From Nosocomiicoccus massiliensis (lineage in GTDB: Bacteria; Bacillota; Bacilli; Staphylococcales; Salinicoccaceae), in assembly GCF_002871345.2 (NCBI RefSeq), contig NZ_CP136964.1:930001-994000 (forward strand): 64,000 nucleotides of DNA, written 5' to 3'. Shown here piece after piece: positions 9,061 through 18,400 of this stretch. The position numbers and the translations under genes are program-made. How positions within the stretch are numbered: position 1 is the first letter of the stretch; each line of letters begins with the position of its first letter. Below the pieces are notes generated by a model. The model was not told the origin of the DNA. It ran no database searches and saw only the letters and a list, made by a program, of their open reading frames with translations.

Positions 9061-9528
9061 TTATTCCTGTTCTTTTAGACCGTCTGCTTCGTATTGTTCT
9101 TTCGTTTCTTTAAAACTTACTGTTGACGCTGATTTATCACCATCAAGGAAACCAACTTCGATTAATCCTTGAACATTTTCAGGTGTTGTATAATCTAAGT
9201 CAAATGTCATGATGATTGCTTGTTTTTCTTCATCGACTTCGACATTCACTTTAACAGCTCCGTCGGGTGCGTTACTTGCAAGTCTTTCATATGTTTCTCT
9301 TTGAACCTCTGCTGCTTCTTTTGCTTCATCGTCATTTTCGATACCGCCTGCTTCATAAGACAACTCATATACGAGATGCTCTGACTGTATATCGTCACCT
9401 TCAACGACTACTGTTGACTGAACGTCCATGTCGTCAATCGTCCCTGTAAACACGTGATCTGATGGACCTTTATTACATGCAACAAGTACTATAACCATTA
9501 AAGATAATAGTATCGTTCTTAGTTTCAT
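9061..9528 (-). CDS. DUF1307 (YehR-like) lipoprotein
   Basis: 155 residues with a signal peptide ending in the lipobox LVAC (Cys18). The mature domain starts with VFTGTIDDMDVQSTV, like its downstream neighbour, and has the helix-strand pattern ending in SFKETKEQYEADG. It lies between two other lipoproteins of the same family on the minus strand, which points to local duplication. The ATG at 9528 follows AAAGGGAG. Function of the family is not established. Confidence 0.82.
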   Translation of the reverse strand: MKLRTILLSLMVIVLVACNKGPSDHVFTGTIDDMDVQSTVVVEGDDIQSEHLVYELSYEAGGIENDDEAKEAAEVQRETYERLASNAPDGAVKVNVEVDEEKQAIIMTFDLDYTTPENVQGLIEVGFLDGDKSASTVSFKETKEQYEADGLKEQE

Positions 9529-9628
9529 TATTAAAATCTCCCTTTTTCATTTCTATCTATTATACGATAAAATATTATGTATTAGAATAAGTCCAGAAGA
9601 ACTTATCCTTTTTCAGTATTACCGCATC

Positions 9629-10759
9629 TTATTTTACTTCTTTCAAGCCACCCGATTTACTAAGAGTTTCTACTGTTTGTGAATGGCTTACAAAATCTGT
9701 ACCATTGTAACCTGCCGTTACTACATTCGCATCTGCTAATGCTTTAACATTTTCAGGAGAATCGTAGTTTACGATGTGGAAAACTTTTATCATTTCACTT
9801 TCTTCATCGTTAACAATTTCAACACTTGCTATATCCTTAGGAACTCCGTTTAATGCTTTTTCAAACTCTTTACTCTTTTCTTCTATCAATTGTTCTGCAT
9901 CTTTTTTATTTTCAACATTTATATCTTTGTATGCAACTTCAGACATCTGTACTTCATAGAGTATTTGATCTTTCTCAGTATCTACGACATACATTTTATA
10001 AAAATCTTCTACATCATTACTTGCTTCATAATAATACTTGTCGTATTTCTCAACATCTTTTTTATCAGCAACGAGTAGTACTTTTTCGTCTAGCGCTTTT
10101 TTATCTATGTTAGAATTTGAAGCAGAATCATCTTCAATCACTCCAAGCTCTTTTAATGACTCGATGAATGACTCATAGCTGACAGTTTCTTCTGTTCCAT
10201 TACCCTCAACGATATCATACGCTATAAATGTTTGGACGTTCTCTGGGTCAGAGTAGTTATAGAACTTATCATACTTTAAAGCTTTTTCGTCTGGAAGGTT
10301 TTCTGCAGTCACTTTTGCGACGTCATCCGGAAGGTCTGATAGTAATTGATCATGATAGGCATTTTCTTGATCAACAAGTTGATTGGCTTCTTCTTCATTT
10401 TTTAAGTCATAGTATTCATACGGGATTTTTTCAACTTGATGTAGAGTTAAAAGAATATCATTTTCTTTGTCTGCAGTAATCTCAATATCTACTTCAATAC
10501 CATCAACGACATTTGAGTAGTGTTCTGTCGTCACTTCACCTTTAGTAGCGTCTTTTTGTAGCGTATCTGTTTGATTACTTGTATTTTCTTTTGCATTATC
10601 TTTTTTTGTTTCATTTTCTTTTGACGTATTTTCTTGAGTCGTTTCTTCAGTTTTTTCATCTTTTTTAGCTGAAGTATCTTCGACTTTGTCATCGGTCGGT
10701 GACTGACATGCAGTTAACATCACTATAGCAGCAGATAAAAATAATAGCTTCGCTTTCAT
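9629..10759 (-). CDS. Large lipoprotein with two DUF1307-like domains
   Basis: 376 residues. The signal peptide ends in LTAC (Cys18), followed by a low-complexity Lys/Glu/Thr/Asn linker to about residue 75, typical of a spacer through the wall. Two similar domains follow, about 75-205 and 225-375. They end respectively with SYESFIESLKELGVIE and SHSQTVETLSKSGGLKE, and both contain the YDSPENV/YSDPENV element also seen in the 155-residue neighbour as YTTPENV. It is therefore a tandem duplicate within the same lipoprotein family. Role unknown; extracellular and membrane-tethered. Confidence 0.8.
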   Translation of the reverse strand: MKAKLLFLSAAIVMLTACQSPTDDKVEDTSAKKDEKTEETTQENTSKENETKKDNAKENTSNQTDTLQKDATKGEVTTEHYSNVVDGIEVDIEITADKENDILLTLHQVEKIPYEYYDLKNEEEANQLVDQENAYHDQLLSDLPDDVAKVTAENLPDEKALKYDKFYNYSDPENVQTFIAYDIVEGNGTEETVSYESFIESLKELGVIEDDSASNSNIDKKALDEKVLLVADKKDVEKYDKYYYEASNDVEDFYKMYVVDTEKDQILYEVQMSEVAYKDINVENKKDAEQLIEEKSKEFEKALNGVPKDIASVEIVNDEESEMIKVFHIVNYDSPENVKALADANVVTAGYNGTDFVSHSQTVETLSKSGGLKEVK

Positions 10760-10867
10760 GATTACTTACCTCTTTCTAAAATACTCAAAATTTTAAGCGT
10801 TTTTATTTTTTACAAATCGAATAAGCGAGTTTACACACTCTTTAAAAGAAAATAGTCCTCCTCTGTC

Positions 10868-11686
10868 CTAGATTTGAATGACATACATCGCATCACGTAT
10901 CTCTTTTGTGATTACTTTCGTTCTCCATTCTCTTCTATAACCGAGACACGCACATATAAATGTGACGCCATTCTCTATAAAGTTATGACGAAAATGAATA
11001 TGGCCTGAAACGCTATATCGAATATCATATTCATTATAAAAATCATCATATTTTGTTGTACCCATAAATGCATTATAATAATCGAATATTTTATGAGGCA
11101 TCGGCACACGGAACTTTTTATTTGTTGCAACATGTGTAACGAGGATGATTTTTTTATCTTTCACTTTTTCGAGATCTTTCTTTGTAAGTTCTGCAAAATA
11201 GTTCGCAACGTCTACATCTGAGATTTTAAAGTCAATATTAAACTTATCCTGCCAATGACCACCTTTAAACGCGCGACGCTCTAACTCCTCATAAGAAAAT
11301 CTTTCGCTCGCAAACGAATAATCATACCACGCAGGACTCCCGACAATTGCCCACTCATCGTTAATAATATACGGTTTCTCCAAGAGAGAATTCGGCTGGT
11401 GCTTAAAATAATCGTAAATCTCCCACGACGACTTATCATCTCCGCTCGCATTCCAAAAATCATGGTTCCCGGGGATAAAAATCACCTTCACACCCGTCAC
11501 ACCTTCAATCGCTTGAGTAAACTGCTGTGACTTTATATGATCATTCGAAATATCGCCCGCGATAATGAGTAAATCAAGCGAAAGACGGCGCACCTCATTA
11601 GAAACCTCACGTAGAAACGTCGATTCGTTAATTTCATCATTATGATATCTATCAACATGTAAATCAGAAATTACACCAATTTTCAT
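10868..11686 (-). CDS. Calcineurin-like metallophosphoesterase
   Basis: 272 residues from ATG 11686, chosen because GGAG lies about nine bases upstream. ATG 11692 is possible, while a TTG at 11701 is unlikely. The dinuclear metal motifs are in order: SDLHVDRY near residue 8, GDISND, GNHDFW, VTHVATN and SGHIHFRHN. Such enzymes hydrolyse phosphomonoesters or diesters in the cytoplasm; the natural substrate is not evident. It stands alone on the minus strand next to the restriction locus. Confidence 0.86.
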   Translation of the reverse strand: MKIGVISDLHVDRYHNDEINESTFLREVSNEVRRLSLDLLIIAGDISNDHIKSQQFTQAIEGVTGVKVIFIPGNHDFWNASGDDKSSWEIYDYFKHQPNSLLEKPYIINDEWAIVGSPAWYDYSFASERFSYEELERRAFKGGHWQDKFNIDFKISDVDVANYFAELTKKDLEKVKDKKIILVTHVATNKKFRVPMPHKIFDYYNAFMGTTKYDDFYNEYDIRYSVSGHIHFRHNFIENGVTFICACLGYRREWRTKVITKEIRDAMYVIQI

Positions 11687-11752
11687 AAACATCGTCTCCA
11701 AAATTGTATATAGGGATAGTGTAGCAAAGAAGTGCTATAAAATTACAGAAAT

Positions 11753-11781
11753 GAAAAAGAAGCTAACTGGATGTTAGCTTC
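11753..11781 (-). terminator. Terminator of the hsdR-GIY-YIG unit
   Basis: Nine-base perfect stem GAAGCTAAC (11759-11767) with GTTAGCTTC (11773-11781), followed on the minus strand by TTTTTCATTT. Confidence 0.85.
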
Positions 11782-11789
11782 TGAATATA

Positions 11790-12476
11790 TTATTTTTTAG
11801 TTCTAAATATATCTAATGGTTTTCCATCACGGGTTTTCCATTCCATCCAGCCGTTATTTTGGTTGCCGATAATTACAAAGCCTGCTGTTGATGGTGACGT
11901 ACAAATGACATCTTCTTGTAAAATATTATCAACTATATGCGCGAGTCTTCTTGTTTCATTTAAATGTGAGGTATCTCCATCCGGTGCACAAAGGCTTCCT
12001 TTTAACACTGTAAAGACACCGTCTTCAACACGAGCTATACCCCTTACTTCACCGAAACCTCTTACTCTTCTATTTAATACGTATTCACCATCAGGGATAA
12101 GTGAAGTATCTCTTTTCATTTCTACTTCTTTAGTTGCATCATCAAATGTCTCTTCTTTAGACTTTTCTATAGGAAATACTTGTCTGCCTTCAAATGATGA
12201 AAGTAATTGAATGACTAAATCAATATCCAAAGCATATAGTTCTGAATTAGAAACTTTACTCTTTTTAAAAATATCATCTAGCAGTACTTCTTTTGCATGA
12301 TAATCTTCAACTTCAATAGCGAACTTTCTGTCTAAAGCGACGACGTTAAAATATCCATTCCGTTCAAGAAAGTTCATACGATTTTCGAAGTTATCAACGC
12401 CTGTCTTACCGATTTTAACTAGACCTGGGACAGCTGTCGACATCACGTAAATAATCCCTCTATCGATTGTACTCAC
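11790..12476 (-). CDS. GIY-YIG nuclease-like protein with DUF4357
   Basis: 228 residues. The N-terminal GIIYVMSTAVPGLVKIGKTG with a following NRMNFLERNGYFNV fits the T5orf172-type branch of GIY-YIG nucleases. The C-terminal half (about 130-228), with VLKGSLCAPDGDTSHLNETR and WMEWKTRDGKPLD, resembles DUF4357. It begins 4 bp after hsdR on the same strand and shares its terminator, so it is probably co-transcribed with the restriction subunit. GIY-YIG/DUF4357 proteins recur in restriction and defence loci; their role there is unproven. Confidence 0.75.
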   Translation of the reverse strand: MSTIDRGIIYVMSTAVPGLVKIGKTGVDNFENRMNFLERNGYFNVVALDRKFAIEVEDYHAKEVLLDDIFKKSKVSNSELYALDIDLVIQLLSSFEGRQVFPIEKSKEETFDDATKEVEMKRDTSLIPDGEYVLNRRVRGFGEVRGIARVEDGVFTVLKGSLCAPDGDTSHLNETRRLAHIVDNILQEDVICTSPSTAGFVIIGNQNNGWMEWKTRDGKPLDIFRTKK

Positions 12477-12479
12477 TCC

Positions 12480-15400
12480 TTACCTTTCATATAGCGGTGC
12501 GATTTCTTTAATGTATACGTCTTTTAAATTTTCTTTCAGCTTACGACGATATTTCATAGGTTTTACAGCATCTTCGTTTCTTGATTTATATGCTTGATAA
12601 TCTCTTGATTTAATCAAGTCATTTTCTCCTAATTGATTATCTGAAGAGACTTTAAAGTTATCGACGACAAACATTAAATCGTTCTCGTCTACAGCGTACT
12701 TATACGCAAAGTTTTTTACAACACTCTCTTTTTCTTCTTCTTTCAGTTGTTCAAAAAGAATCAGAACGTCTTCTTTATCATATTTCTCTGGATTTTGTTT
12801 AATATTTTTCCAAAGTTCTTCAACGAGATACCCGAGTTTTTCATTCGACTGTTTTAAATCTGAAATGTATGATTCAATTTCTGACTGTTTTGCTTCGACT
12901 CGTTCTTTTGATTCATCTTGAGTAATACGACTTTCCATTACACTTTGAATAAGCCCTAATATATATTCATGGTTGACTGTATCTTTTGAAACTGAATTTA
13001 TTTCGTATGCAATGTCGATGATGATATCGTCGTCTTCATCGTCTTCACCTGATTCTGCTTTAATTTCCTCGATTATGTTATTATATTTCGCAGTATAGTC
13101 TTCCAGCTTCTCATTCGTAATTCCAAATTGTTCAGCAATTTCCTCGGTGTAATCAGAGTATACTTGAAGCTCTTGGAACTTCTTATCAAACGCTTGGAAT
13201 GCTTTTGCAAACATCTTCTTACTCGTAATCTCTGTTAATAAATCGATACTTTCTAGATTCGGTGCAATATGCATTAATTCATCGAACGCTTCTTTAAAAC
13301 TATCAAATGCCTCTTCCCATTTCGGTGCTTGTACAAATGATTCTCCACCGTTTGAATATAAGAAGAGTGCTTCTTTCACCTTTTCTTCAAAAGTATATGG
13401 CGTTCTAAACGTCATAATTTGACCGTATTTTTTACCTTCATCATATAAACGATTTGTTCTAGAAAAGGCTTGTATTAAATGATGCGGTGGCATCGGATAA
13501 CAATCCATAAATAGAATAGCTAAACTCGGTGCATCAAATCCTGTCAATAATCTGTCTACAACAATGACTAAGTCTAACTGCTCTTCTCTGAACTTATACT
13601 TGTCTTGTTTTCTTGCAAGACGATGGTTCACGTCTCTGTTATACGCACCAATTTGGTCTAATGTGAAGTTCGTTCCAAACATTTCGTTATAGTCTTCCAT
13701 CGATTCTTTCATGTATTCTTGATTTTTAAACGAATGCTCTTCGTTTTCTGAAATAGAATACGTAATCGCAACTTTCGGGAAATCTGGAAGTCGTTTCTTC
13801 ACTTGTTCTGAAATTTTAACTTCGGATTCATCGTTGATCACTTTTCTAAATAAACGATAATAATCTTGAGCACTCGCAATCGATGAAGTCGTTAATATCG
13901 CACTATATTGTTTTCCAATCTCATTATGCATACCAAATTTATGACGCGATTTATTAACAATTTGGTCGATAACTGTTAATTTATGACCGATTGTTTCAAA
14001 TGCTTCTTTTTTAATTAGTTCTTCTTGTTCTACTGGTTCTAAATCATCAAAGTCCGTAATAGTACCGTTATATTGTCGATCCACATGATCTCTTAATTCG
14101 TCTTCTGTAAATGTACTCTTATATTCAATTTGAAAACCGAGTACTGCCTTATCATGAATCGCTTCTTTTACAGTATATTTGTGCAGACAATCTCCATACT
14201 GCTCTTCTGTTGTACGTGGAAGATCGGCAAACACCTCTTTAGCATTCTCTTCAAATATTGGCGTTCCAGTGAATCCATACCATAATGATTCTCTAAAAAA
14301 CTTCTCGATTTCCATTTGTCTTTTCGGTGATATTGCACGATGGCACTCATCCACAACAAATGCGAGTTTCTTACCTCGAATCGATTTCCACTTTGGACTA
14401 TCTTCATTACCTTCATAACGACGCATAACGTGATTTAATTTTTGAATCGTCGTAACGATGACGGTCTTATCTTTCGAATATAATTTTTTAATTAAATCAT
14501 TTACGTTATCCGTATCATCAATCGACACAACGTCAGTTGCTGAATAAGATTTAAACGAGTCTCCCGTTTGCTGATCTAAGTCCACACGGTCAACGATGAA
14601 TATCGTTTTTTCAATGCTATTCATGAGTAGTAAGTTTCTTGCGACTTTATAAGACGTTAATGTTTTACCAGAACCTGTCGTATGCCACACGTATCCAGAT
14701 TCATGAAGTTTAGATGCTTCTTGAACCGCTTCAATCGCATGGATCTGATAAGGTCTTAGTAAAATAATCGAGCGTCTCTCACTATCTAATACAGAATATT
14801 GTCCGATCATTTTATGTGCCTGTGGAATCGATAGTACATCTTTCGCAAAATCTAAATAGTTATTCACTGGCTTATTATTCTCATCCACCCAGCGTGTTAA
14901 AAACTTAGAGTTCAATTTCCCTTTTTGTGCTGCCGCAATATAGCGCGTATCAACACCATTTGTCACAACAAACATTTGAATCGAAGAAAATATCCCTTTA
15001 AACTTACCTTCACCAGAGTACTTATCAATTTGTCTAAATGCATCCATGTAAGACGTCGAACGATTTTTAAGTTCGATATGAATCATCGGTAACCCGTTAA
15101 TTAATAATGTCACGTCAAAAATACGATTACGATCTGTACTACTCGTCTTACTCGCTTGATACTGATTAATAATCTCATAAGAAGACGAACCACCTGCGAT
15201 ATCACGGTTATTCATGGCCATTAAACGAATCTCACCAACACGTGGATCATCACGAACGACACGCACATTCGCAATCCCATTTTCACCCGCTAAAAACTCA
15301 GCCGCACGATAAAAATTCGGGAAACTCAGTTCGTTCTTAACTTGCTCAAACTCCTTATCAGAAAGCGGCACATCATCTAAGACCGCTTTGTTGTTCATAT

Positions 15401-15533
15401 TCAACTTATGGCGTAAATTCTCCCACAAATCATCCTCAGTCCGTAAATCATCACGATATGTCCACTGAGACACATTCTTCGTCAATTCATCAATCAAACT
15501 GCGCTCCATCGCCTCTTCAGCCGTGAACCTCAT
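12480..15533 (-). CDS. hsdR: Type I restriction endonuclease subunit R
   Basis: 1017 residues, the normal length. The PD-ExK nuclease is seen as Asp140 (FDVTLL) and Glu154-x-Lys156 (ELKNRS). The motor follows, with Walker A GSGKT at 287-291, DECH at 395-398, GFTGTPIF and QAFSRTNRLYDEG. It translocates DNA and cuts far from unmethylated recognition sites when assembled with HsdM and HsdS. It is transcribed on the minus strand but separated from hsdMS by about 1.7 kb holding unrelated plus-strand genes, rather than adjoining them. All catalytic motifs are intact. Confidence 0.94.
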   Translation of the reverse strand: MRFTAEEAMERSLIDELTKNVSQWTYRDDLRTEDDLWENLRHKLNMNNKAVLDDVPLSDKEFEQVKNELSFPNFYRAAEFLAGENGIANVRVVRDDPRVGEIRLMAMNNRDIAGGSSSYEIINQYQASKTSSTDRNRIFDVTLLINGLPMIHIELKNRSTSYMDAFRQIDKYSGEGKFKGIFSSIQMFVVTNGVDTRYIAAAQKGKLNSKFLTRWVDENNKPVNNYLDFAKDVLSIPQAHKMIGQYSVLDSERRSIILLRPYQIHAIEAVQEASKLHESGYVWHTTGSGKTLTSYKVARNLLLMNSIEKTIFIVDRVDLDQQTGDSFKSYSATDVVSIDDTDNVNDLIKKLYSKDKTVIVTTIQKLNHVMRRYEGNEDSPKWKSIRGKKLAFVVDECHRAISPKRQMEIEKFFRESLWYGFTGTPIFEENAKEVFADLPRTTEEQYGDCLHKYTVKEAIHDKAVLGFQIEYKSTFTEDELRDHVDRQYNGTITDFDDLEPVEQEELIKKEAFETIGHKLTVIDQIVNKSRHKFGMHNEIGKQYSAILTTSSIASAQDYYRLFRKVINDESEVKISEQVKKRLPDFPKVAITYSISENEEHSFKNQEYMKESMEDYNEMFGTNFTLDQIGAYNRDVNHRLARKQDKYKFREEQLDLVIVVDRLLTGFDAPSLAILFMDCYPMPPHHLIQAFSRTNRLYDEGKKYGQIMTFRTPYTFEEKVKEALFLYSNGGESFVQAPKWEEAFDSFKEAFDELMHIAPNLESIDLLTEITSKKMFAKAFQAFDKKFQELQVYSDYTEEIAEQFGITNEKLEDYTAKYNNIIEEIKAESGEDDEDDDIIIDIAYEINSVSKDTVNHEYILGLIQSVMESRITQDESKERVEAKQSEIESYISDLKQSNEKLGYLVEELWKNIKQNPEKYDKEDVLILFEQLKEEEKESVVKNFAYKYAVDENDLMFVVDNFKVSSDNQLGENDLIKSRDYQAYKSRNEDAVKPMKYRRKLKENLKDVYIKEIAPLYER

Positions 15534-15722
15534 ACACTCACCTCAAATAAAATACCTAGTGACTATATTATTACATATAATCTATTTAACGTTTATGTAG
15601 ATTTATACATACCGTTTAATCTTAATCAGAAAAATAATTAAATCGTTCATTTATATCAAATGATTTTTTGTAACATGTATGTAATAATAAAAATGTAATT
15701 CCAATTAATTAGGAGGGGTTTT

Positions 15723-16208
15723 ATGAAGAAAGTTTCAAAAATTGTTTTAGCGAGTGGTATTGCCCTGAGTTTCTCTGTAACACCCGAACTACTTAATACA
15801 ACTGAAGCACAAGCAGAAGAGTACGTAGAACCTTATTATAATTATGAAGGTCATACTGAATATCAAAGTGATTTTATATTAGACAAGAATTTTAAAGAAT
15901 CATTGAAGTACGATAATTTTACTATCAATGGATATCAAATTTCCAAAAATGAAAATGGTAAAAAACAAAAAGATTTAAATGACCAAACACTTTACAGTGT
16001 ATCTGGAAATAAAGCGAAAGGTGTTCTCTTCTCATTAGATGGTCAATCCGTTAGTAAAAAAGCGTTAGTTAGCACTTATGGAGAACCTATTTACACATCT
16101 CCATCAGCATGGGGCGAAGAATATGTTTATGAAGTTGGAAAGAAAGACGTCAGATTCTTCTTCAATGAAAACGGATATGCAATCAAAGGCCAAATTATGA
16201 GTAATTAA
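15723..16208 (+). CDS. isaB: IsaB-like secreted protein
   Basis: 161 residues with a 30-residue signal peptide ending at AQA. The mature N-terminus, PYYNYEGH then DFILDKNFKESLKYDNFTING, matches the start of Staphylococcus aureus immunodominant antigen B, including the FILDKNF-KYDN core. The C-terminal half also shares the pattern of the family. IsaB is a secreted nucleic-acid-binding surface antigen in S. aureus; the same role here is inference. A strong AGGAGGGG ribosome site precedes ATG 15723, and a strong terminator follows. It lies between hsdR and hsdMS and is not part of that operon. Confidence 0.82.
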   Translation: MKKVSKIVLASGIALSFSVTPELLNTTEAQAEEYVEPYYNYEGHTEYQSDFILDKNFKESLKYDNFTINGYQISKNENGKKQKDLNDQTLYSVSGNKAKGVLFSLDGQSVSKKALVSTYGEPIYTSPSAWGEEYVYEVGKKDVRFFFNENGYAIKGQIMSN

Positions 16209-16232
16209 AGATACTTTATATATAAACTTATA

Positions 16233-16267
16233 AAACATGGGAGATGAATTTCTCCCATGTTTTTTTC
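16233..16267 (+). terminator. Terminator of the IsaB-like gene
   Basis: Twelve-base perfect stem AAACATGGGAGA (16233-16244) with TCTCCCATGTTT (16251-16262) and a T-run. Confidence 0.92.
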
Positions 16268-16333
16268 TGGAATTAGTGAGTATAAATCACAATAAAGAGT
16301 GTTAAAAGTATACAAAAATCATCAACAAAGTGA

Positions 16334-16738
16334 GTGAGTGAATTGGTTAATTATAATTGTGCATGTTTAGTAAATATCGAAGAAAAAAGCATATTTTTAG
16401 TGAGATCTTATGATAATAATAAATACTATCTACCTGGCGGAAAAATTGAGGATAATGAAAGTTTTGACGACACACTTCTAAGAGAATTAAAAGAAGAACT
16501 TTCTTTAAACATTAAGAAAAATGAAATAACATTTTGGAAGTCAATAGAAGGACCTGCATATCCTAATACTAAAGAAACTGTATTATTAAATTGTTTTCTC
16601 TACTCTGGTGAAAATTTTGATTATAAAATTAACAATGAAATAACCGATGCTAAATTTTTCTCAATCAATAACACAGACATAATGGCTCCGGCAGTTTTAA
16701 AAGTAATAAGTGCCTTAGAGCAAGATGGATATGTGTAA
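16334..16738 (+). CDS. NUDIX hydrolase
   Basis: 134 residues. The Nudix box is present from residue 37 as GGKIEDNESFDD then LLRELKEELSLN, giving the metal-binding REUXEE core. Such proteins hydrolyse nucleoside diphosphates linked to other groups; the substrate is unknown. The start is uncertain: GTG 16334 has no good ribosome site and TTG 16343 would remove only three residues. It lies in the small plus-strand group between hsdR and the hsdS module. Confidence 0.82.
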   Translation: MSELVNYNCACLVNIEEKSIFLVRSYDNNKYYLPGGKIEDNESFDDTLLRELKEELSLNIKKNEITFWKSIEGPAYPNTKETVLLNCFLYSGENFDYKINNEITDAKFFSINNTDIMAPAVLKVISALEQDGYV

Positions 16739-16819
16739 AATAGAACACGTATCAATGACGATAAAGTAATTGTGAAGCGAACTAAAATCATTAATAAACT
16801 TAAAAAAAGGAGGTTTTAG

Positions 16820-17023
16820 ATGCTTTTAACAGTTTTAATAATCTTATTATTAATTAATATTTTACCTGCCCTGTATTTCGGTAAAAAATATTTGAATTTA
16901 AAAAAGAATGAATCTGGAGATAAAGAATTTGAAAGATTATCTGATTCTATGATGAATGCAGATAAGGTAATAATCCCACTTTCTATAATCATAGTTATAA
17001 TACTCTATTTCATTCAGAATTAA
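16820..17023 (+). CDS. Small two-helix membrane protein
   Basis: 67 residues with hydrophobic segments at about 1-19 and 48-65 joined by a charged loop. An excellent ribosome site (AAAGGAGG) six bases before ATG 16820 supports real translation. I do not recognise the family. It is followed by a long stem-loop. Confidence 0.6.
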   Translation: MLLTVLIILLLINILPALYFGKKYLNLKKNESGDKEFERLSDSMMNADKVIIPLSIIIVIILYFIQN

Positions 17024-17065
17024 GCTTTCAATTTTAAAAATGCTTTAAAATTATTAAAAAAATAA

Positions 17066-17123
17066 CCCTCTAGTAATATTAAGAAATCCTAATAACTTAG
17101 TATTACTAGAGGGATTATATTTT
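17066..17123. terminator. Long stem-loop terminator
   Basis: Thirteen-base perfect stem CCCTCTAGTAATA (17066-17078) with TATTACTAGAGGG (17101-17113). T-rich sequence lies on the right for the plus strand, and ATTTTTTTAA would follow on the minus strand. It isolates the silent hsdS cassette from upstream transcription. Confidence 0.8.
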
Positions 17124-17247
17124 CCTATTAATAAGTAGTGTAAAACATCATTCAATAACATCAATGAATAAAAAACCGTATAGGTGGTATTCAAGTATGA
17201 TATGAGAATAGTGACAATCAATGTTTATATAGCATTTCATTGTTACA

Positions 17248-17270
17248 TGGGAGCAGCGAGAGTTGGGAGA
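17248..17270 (+). repeat. Inverted repeat 1, silent hsdS side
   Basis: 23 bases matching 20 of 23 positions of the reverse complement of 20527-20549 in active hsdS. Both encode W-E-Q-x-x-L-G in the same reading frame. Homology of the silent copy to the active gene begins exactly here. Confidence 0.75.
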
Positions 17271-18366
17271 CTTAGCTGATGTTTTTGATGGAACTCATCA
17301 AACTCCAGAATATGTAGATAAAGGAATTAATTTTATAAGCGTAGAAAATATAGATACTTTAATACCTAATAAGTTCGTAACCAAGGACTTTTATAATAAA
17401 AATTATAAAAATAAATTTCCTGAAAAAGGAGATGTGTTTTTAACTAGAATTGGAGATGTCGGGACTCCGCGTTTAATAGATAAAAATGGTGACATGGCTT
17501 ATTATGTAACTTTAGCATTGTTGAAACCCAAGAATATTGATTCTTCTTTTCTTGTATCAAATATACAAAGTTCTTATGTACAAAATGAGTTATGGAGAAA
17601 AACTTTGCATATTGCTTTTCCTAAAAAAATAAATTTAGGTGATATTAATAAAGTTACTACTAAGGTACCTTCTATTAATGAACAAAATAAAATTGGAGTT
17701 TTTTTCAATTTAATCGATAGCTTAATTACTCTTCATAATAAAAAGCTAAAGTTCCTTAAGAAGCTTGAGAATGCGTACTCAGTGTGCTTATTTGCCTTTA
17801 AAAGTAATGCTCCTTTAGTCAGATTTTCAAATTTTAATAATGACTGGGAAATGTTTAAAGTAAAAGATTTATTTACTGTTACAAGAGGGCAGGTCCTTTC
17901 TGTGGATAAAATTTCTAAATTTAAAACTGATAATAATAAGTTTCCTGTATATTCATCACAAACACATAATAATGGGCTGCTCGGTTATTATCATGATTTC
18001 CTATTTGATACTGCAATTACGTGGACAACAGATGGTGCAAATGCTGGAACGGTTAAATTCAGATCAGGTAAATTTTATAGTACAAACGTAAATGGCGTTC
18101 TTATATCCGATGATGGTTATGCTTGTGAAGCAGTAGCGAAAATTATAGAAAAAGAGACTCCTAGATGGGTCGTTAGAGTTGGTAATCCAAAATTAATGAA
18201 TAATGTCATGAGTGATATTACTATAAAAATATCTAGCGATATTAATGAGTTAGAAAAGATATCAAACATATTTGTTAAAATAAATACTCTTATAGAGTTA
18301 GAAAAAGATATTATTGAAAAATATGAAAATTTAAAGAAAGAATACTTAAACTATTTATTCATTTAA
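17263..18366 (+). pseudogene. Silent, headless type I specificity gene (hsdS')
   Basis: The recognisable HsdS frame runs WEQRELGDLADVFDGTHQTP onward from about 17248, but an in-frame TAG at 17230-17232 shows that the usual first 20 residues and start are missing. About 370 residues remain. They comprise target-recognition domain 1, a central conserved region (INEQNKIG through SLITLHN), a second DWEMFKVKDLF start, target-recognition domain 2 and the closing LNYLFI. It faces the active hsdS across the recombinase gene. It is best read as a donor cassette that becomes expressed after inversion, not as a dead gene. Confidence 0.82.
17725..17739 (+). repeat. Inverted repeat 2, silent hsdS central region
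   Basis: 15 bases ATTACTCTTCATAAT, an exact inverted match to 20031-20045. Both encode I-T-L-H-N in frame at the junction between the two target-recognition domains. Confidence 0.75.
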
Positions 18367-18370
18367 TCAA

Positions 18371-18400
18371 AGTCCCAATTTTCATTGGGACTCTTTTTTT
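18371..18400 (+). terminator. Terminator after silent hsdS
   Basis: Nine-base stem AGTCCCAAT (18371-18379) with ATTGGGACT (18384-18392) and CTTTTTTT. Confidence 0.85.
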
